7,451 bases of DNA from NCBI GenBank assembly GCA_947626405.1, contig CANQSE010000092.1:1-7451 (forward strand), given 5' to 3'. A model generated the notes under the pieces. That model was not told where the DNA came from, ran no database searches, and worked only from the letters and a program-made list of their open reading frames with translations. A program made the translations under genes and the position numbers. Shown here one piece after another: positions 6,302-7,451 of the stretch. Numbering within the stretch: position 1 is the first letter of the stretch; each line of letters begins with the position of its first letter. Origin of the DNA: an uncultured Acetatifactor sp. (GTDB lineage Bacteria > Bacillota > Clostridia > Lachnospirales > Lachnospiraceae).

Positions 6302-6895
6302 ATGCAGCTTGTTCCTTCATTCCTGTTTGGCATATCAGCCAGTCTTGACGCGCTGTTGGTCGGCGTCAGTCTCGGACTTCGCGGCACGCACATAAGAGTC
6401 TTTCAAAACCTGTTCATCAGCCTGATCGCCCTTTTAGGCACCTGCCTGTCGGTCGGAGCGGGAAGCCTCTTAACGCCTTTTCTCCCCGCCATTCTCTGCC
6501 GCATAGCGGGCAGTGTGATCCTGCTGCTTCTGGGAATATATTATATTGCCGGATGGCTGACAGCTCATTTAAGATATCCACATTCCGATATGCTGTCGGA
6601 AGCCGAATCCCCTGCCCTGATATCCGCCGAAGGCTCGCCTGTCCTCTCGCCGACGCAGGTCCTTCTGTTGAGCATGACGCTGTCCGCCAACAATTTAGGC
6701 ATCGGCCTCAGCGCCAGCATCGCAGGACTTACGCTTATACCAGCCGCCACCGCCACATGTGTCTGCTCAGTCCTGTTTCTTTACCTTGGGAACAGACTTG
6801 GCAGAAGCGCGCTAATGCGTCTGATCGGCGGTCTGTCGGATCCCATCTCCGGCATCCTGCTTATAGGACTCGGCATAATACAGCTTTTTTTCTGA
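6302..6895 (+). CDS. ytaF: YtaF-like sporulation membrane protein (MntP superfamily)
   Basis: A 197-residue, highly hydrophobic protein with about six helices (roughly 4-26, 35-57, 62-84, 118-140, 142-165 and 177-197). It is organised as two similar halves around a polar loop (about 88-117). Each half carries a polar signature in its first helix: SASLDALLVGVSLGL (D16) in the first and LSANNLGIGLSASI (N130, N131) in the second. This matches the two-fold layout of the MntP/YtaF group, in which MntP exports manganese. YtaF is annotated as a sporulation membrane protein of similar length (about 210 residues). AGGAAA lies about 7 bases before the ATG. The downstream SpoVAF-like gene supports a spore link. 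The transported ion, if any, is unknown. A generic MntP-like pump is the main alternative. Confidence 0.78.
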   Translation: MQLVPSFLFGISASLDALLVGVSLGLRGTHIRVFQNLFISLIALLGTCLSVGAGSLLTPFLPAILCRIAGSVILLLLGIYYIAGWLTAHLRYPHSDMLSEAESPALISAEGSPVLSPTQVLLLSMTLSANNLGIGLSASIAGLTLIPAATATCVCSVLFLYLGNRLGRSALMRLIGGLSDPISGILLIGLGIIQLFF

Positions 6896-6904
6896 AATCT
6901 CTTT

Positions 6905-6928
6905 GCGAAACGGGCTTTTCCGTTCCGC
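6905..6928 (+). terminator. Imperfect hairpin after the ytaF-like gene
   Basis: GCGAAACGG and CCGTTCCGC pair at 8 of 9 positions around a 6-base loop, about 10 bases after the stop. No T tract follows (ATTACATAAAAT), so it is at best a weak terminator. It may only reduce read-through into the spore gene. Confidence 0.4.
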
Positions 6929-6959
6929 ATTACATAAAATCCCTCTATAAGGTAAAAAT
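6927..6959 (+). promoter_or_regulatory. Possible forespore (sigma-F/G type) promoter of the spoVAF-like gene
   Basis: GGTAAAAAT (6951-6959) fits the GGnnAnAnT pattern of sigma-F -10 elements. A GCATTA at 6927-6932 resembles the GYATA-type -35, but the spacing is about 18 bases, longer than usual. The position, about 11 bases before the ribosome site, is tight but possible. In B. subtilis the spoVA operon is made in the forespore under sigma-G, which favours this reading. Confidence 0.35.
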
Positions 6960-6984
6960 ATATGGAAAGAAAGAGGGTATGCTG

Positions 6985-7451
6985 ATGAAACTGTCTGATA
7001 TTCTGGATGAAAATATAAAATTTCTGGAGGACAACCTGCCAGTCGGGAGAAGCTTTGATATTATGAGCCGGACGCTAAGGCTTGGTCAGACAAAAGCCTA
7101 TTTTGTCGGAATAAACGGATTCTGCAAAACTGAGGTTCTCCAGCAGATTTTTTCCGATCTGCAGTCTCCGCTGTATATGGCGGACGACGTGGTGAGAGAC
7201 ATCCGGGAATTTGTGGACGCTAAAATCGGATATGCCCAGACAAGCCTCTCCGATTCCTGGGATAACATATTTCACAGCCTGCTCAGCGGTCCGTCCGTCC
7301 TTTTTATAGACGGCTTTTCCCAGGCAGTGCTGATCGACGCCAGATCATACCCCACCAGAAGCATTGCCGAACCTGATTTGGAAAGGATTACAAAGGGCTC
7401 CCGTGACGGATTTGTTGAGACACTGCTTTTAAACGCCAATCTTATCCGCAG
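6985..7451 (+). CDS. spoVAF: SpoVAF/GerA-family spore germination protein, N-terminal part
   Basis: Continues past the window end; 155 codons are present. I chose ATG 6985 because AGAGGG (6971-6976) lies 8 bases upstream. The ATG at 6979 is only 2 bases from it. The visible part is the soluble N-terminal domain of the GerA family. It includes SFDIMSRTL (23-31), AYFVGINGF (38-46), GPSVLFIDGF (102-111), and the family signature SYPTRSIAEPDLERITKGSRDGFVE split over residues 121-145, where KGSRDGFVET and the following NANLIR are diagnostic. The short N-terminus and the SFD...YFV.GF pattern resemble SpoVAF more than the A subunits of germinant receptors, which have longer leaders. In B. subtilis, SpoVAF is encoded at the end of the spoVA operon and sits in the inner spore membrane. 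Here the gene directly upstream is ytaF-like, not spoVAE. The membrane half lies outside the window. Confidence 0.85.
   Translation, partial: MKLSDILDENIKFLEDNLPVGRSFDIMSRTLRLGQTKAYFVGINGFCKTEVLQQIFSDLQSPLYMADDVVRDIREFVDAKIGYAQTSLSDSWDNIFHSLLSGPSVLFIDGFSQAVLIDARSYPTRSIAEPDLERITKGSRDGFVETLLLNANLIR

Overview
The window looks like an ordinary chromosomal segment of an endospore-forming Clostridia species. Lachnospiraceae-type is my best guess, from moderate G+C, strong AGGAGG-type ribosome sites, and a SpoVAF/GerA-type germination gene next to a YtaF-like spore membrane gene. I see no tRNA, rRNA, CRISPR array, insertion sequence or phage gene. The theme is cell envelope and spore. No wholly new system is visible. 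The most notable item is a membrane glycosyltransferase gene split by a one-base frameshift at a 7-base T run.

Left block (1-2450, minus strand). At the edge lies the 5' part of an unrecognised three-helix membrane protein (1-560). Next comes a GT-C (GT39/PMT-like) membrane glycosyltransferase in two overlapping reading frames (1912-2367 and 761-1915). It has a near-consensus promoter upstream (2422-2450) and a rho-independent terminator downstream (706-743).

Central block (2493-4709, plus strand). A strong sigma-A promoter (TTGACA, 17 bp, TAGAAT) fires away from the glycosyltransferase promoter. It drives a probable operon of a membrane-anchored polysaccharide deacetylase (CE4), a small four-cysteine TSCPD-domain protein, and a MurG of the Staphylococcus aureus-like subfamily, here outside the classical dcw cluster.

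Right-centre block (4726-6238, minus strand, convergent with murG). A second CE4 deacetylase, without a membrane anchor, is followed by a YwlG/UPF0340 protein. The gap is about 63 bases with no clear terminator, so they may be co-transcribed.

Right block (6247-7451, plus strand). A YtaF/MntP-like six-helix protein has its own promoter, divergent from the deacetylase. After an imperfect hairpin and a possible forespore-type promoter comes the start of a SpoVAF/GerA-family gene, cut by the window end.

Together the genes point to peptidoglycan precursor synthesis (MurG), glycan deacetylation (two CE4 enzymes), lipid-linked sugar transfer (the broken GT-C) and spore membrane functions (YtaF, SpoVAF). 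That they act in one pathway is inference.
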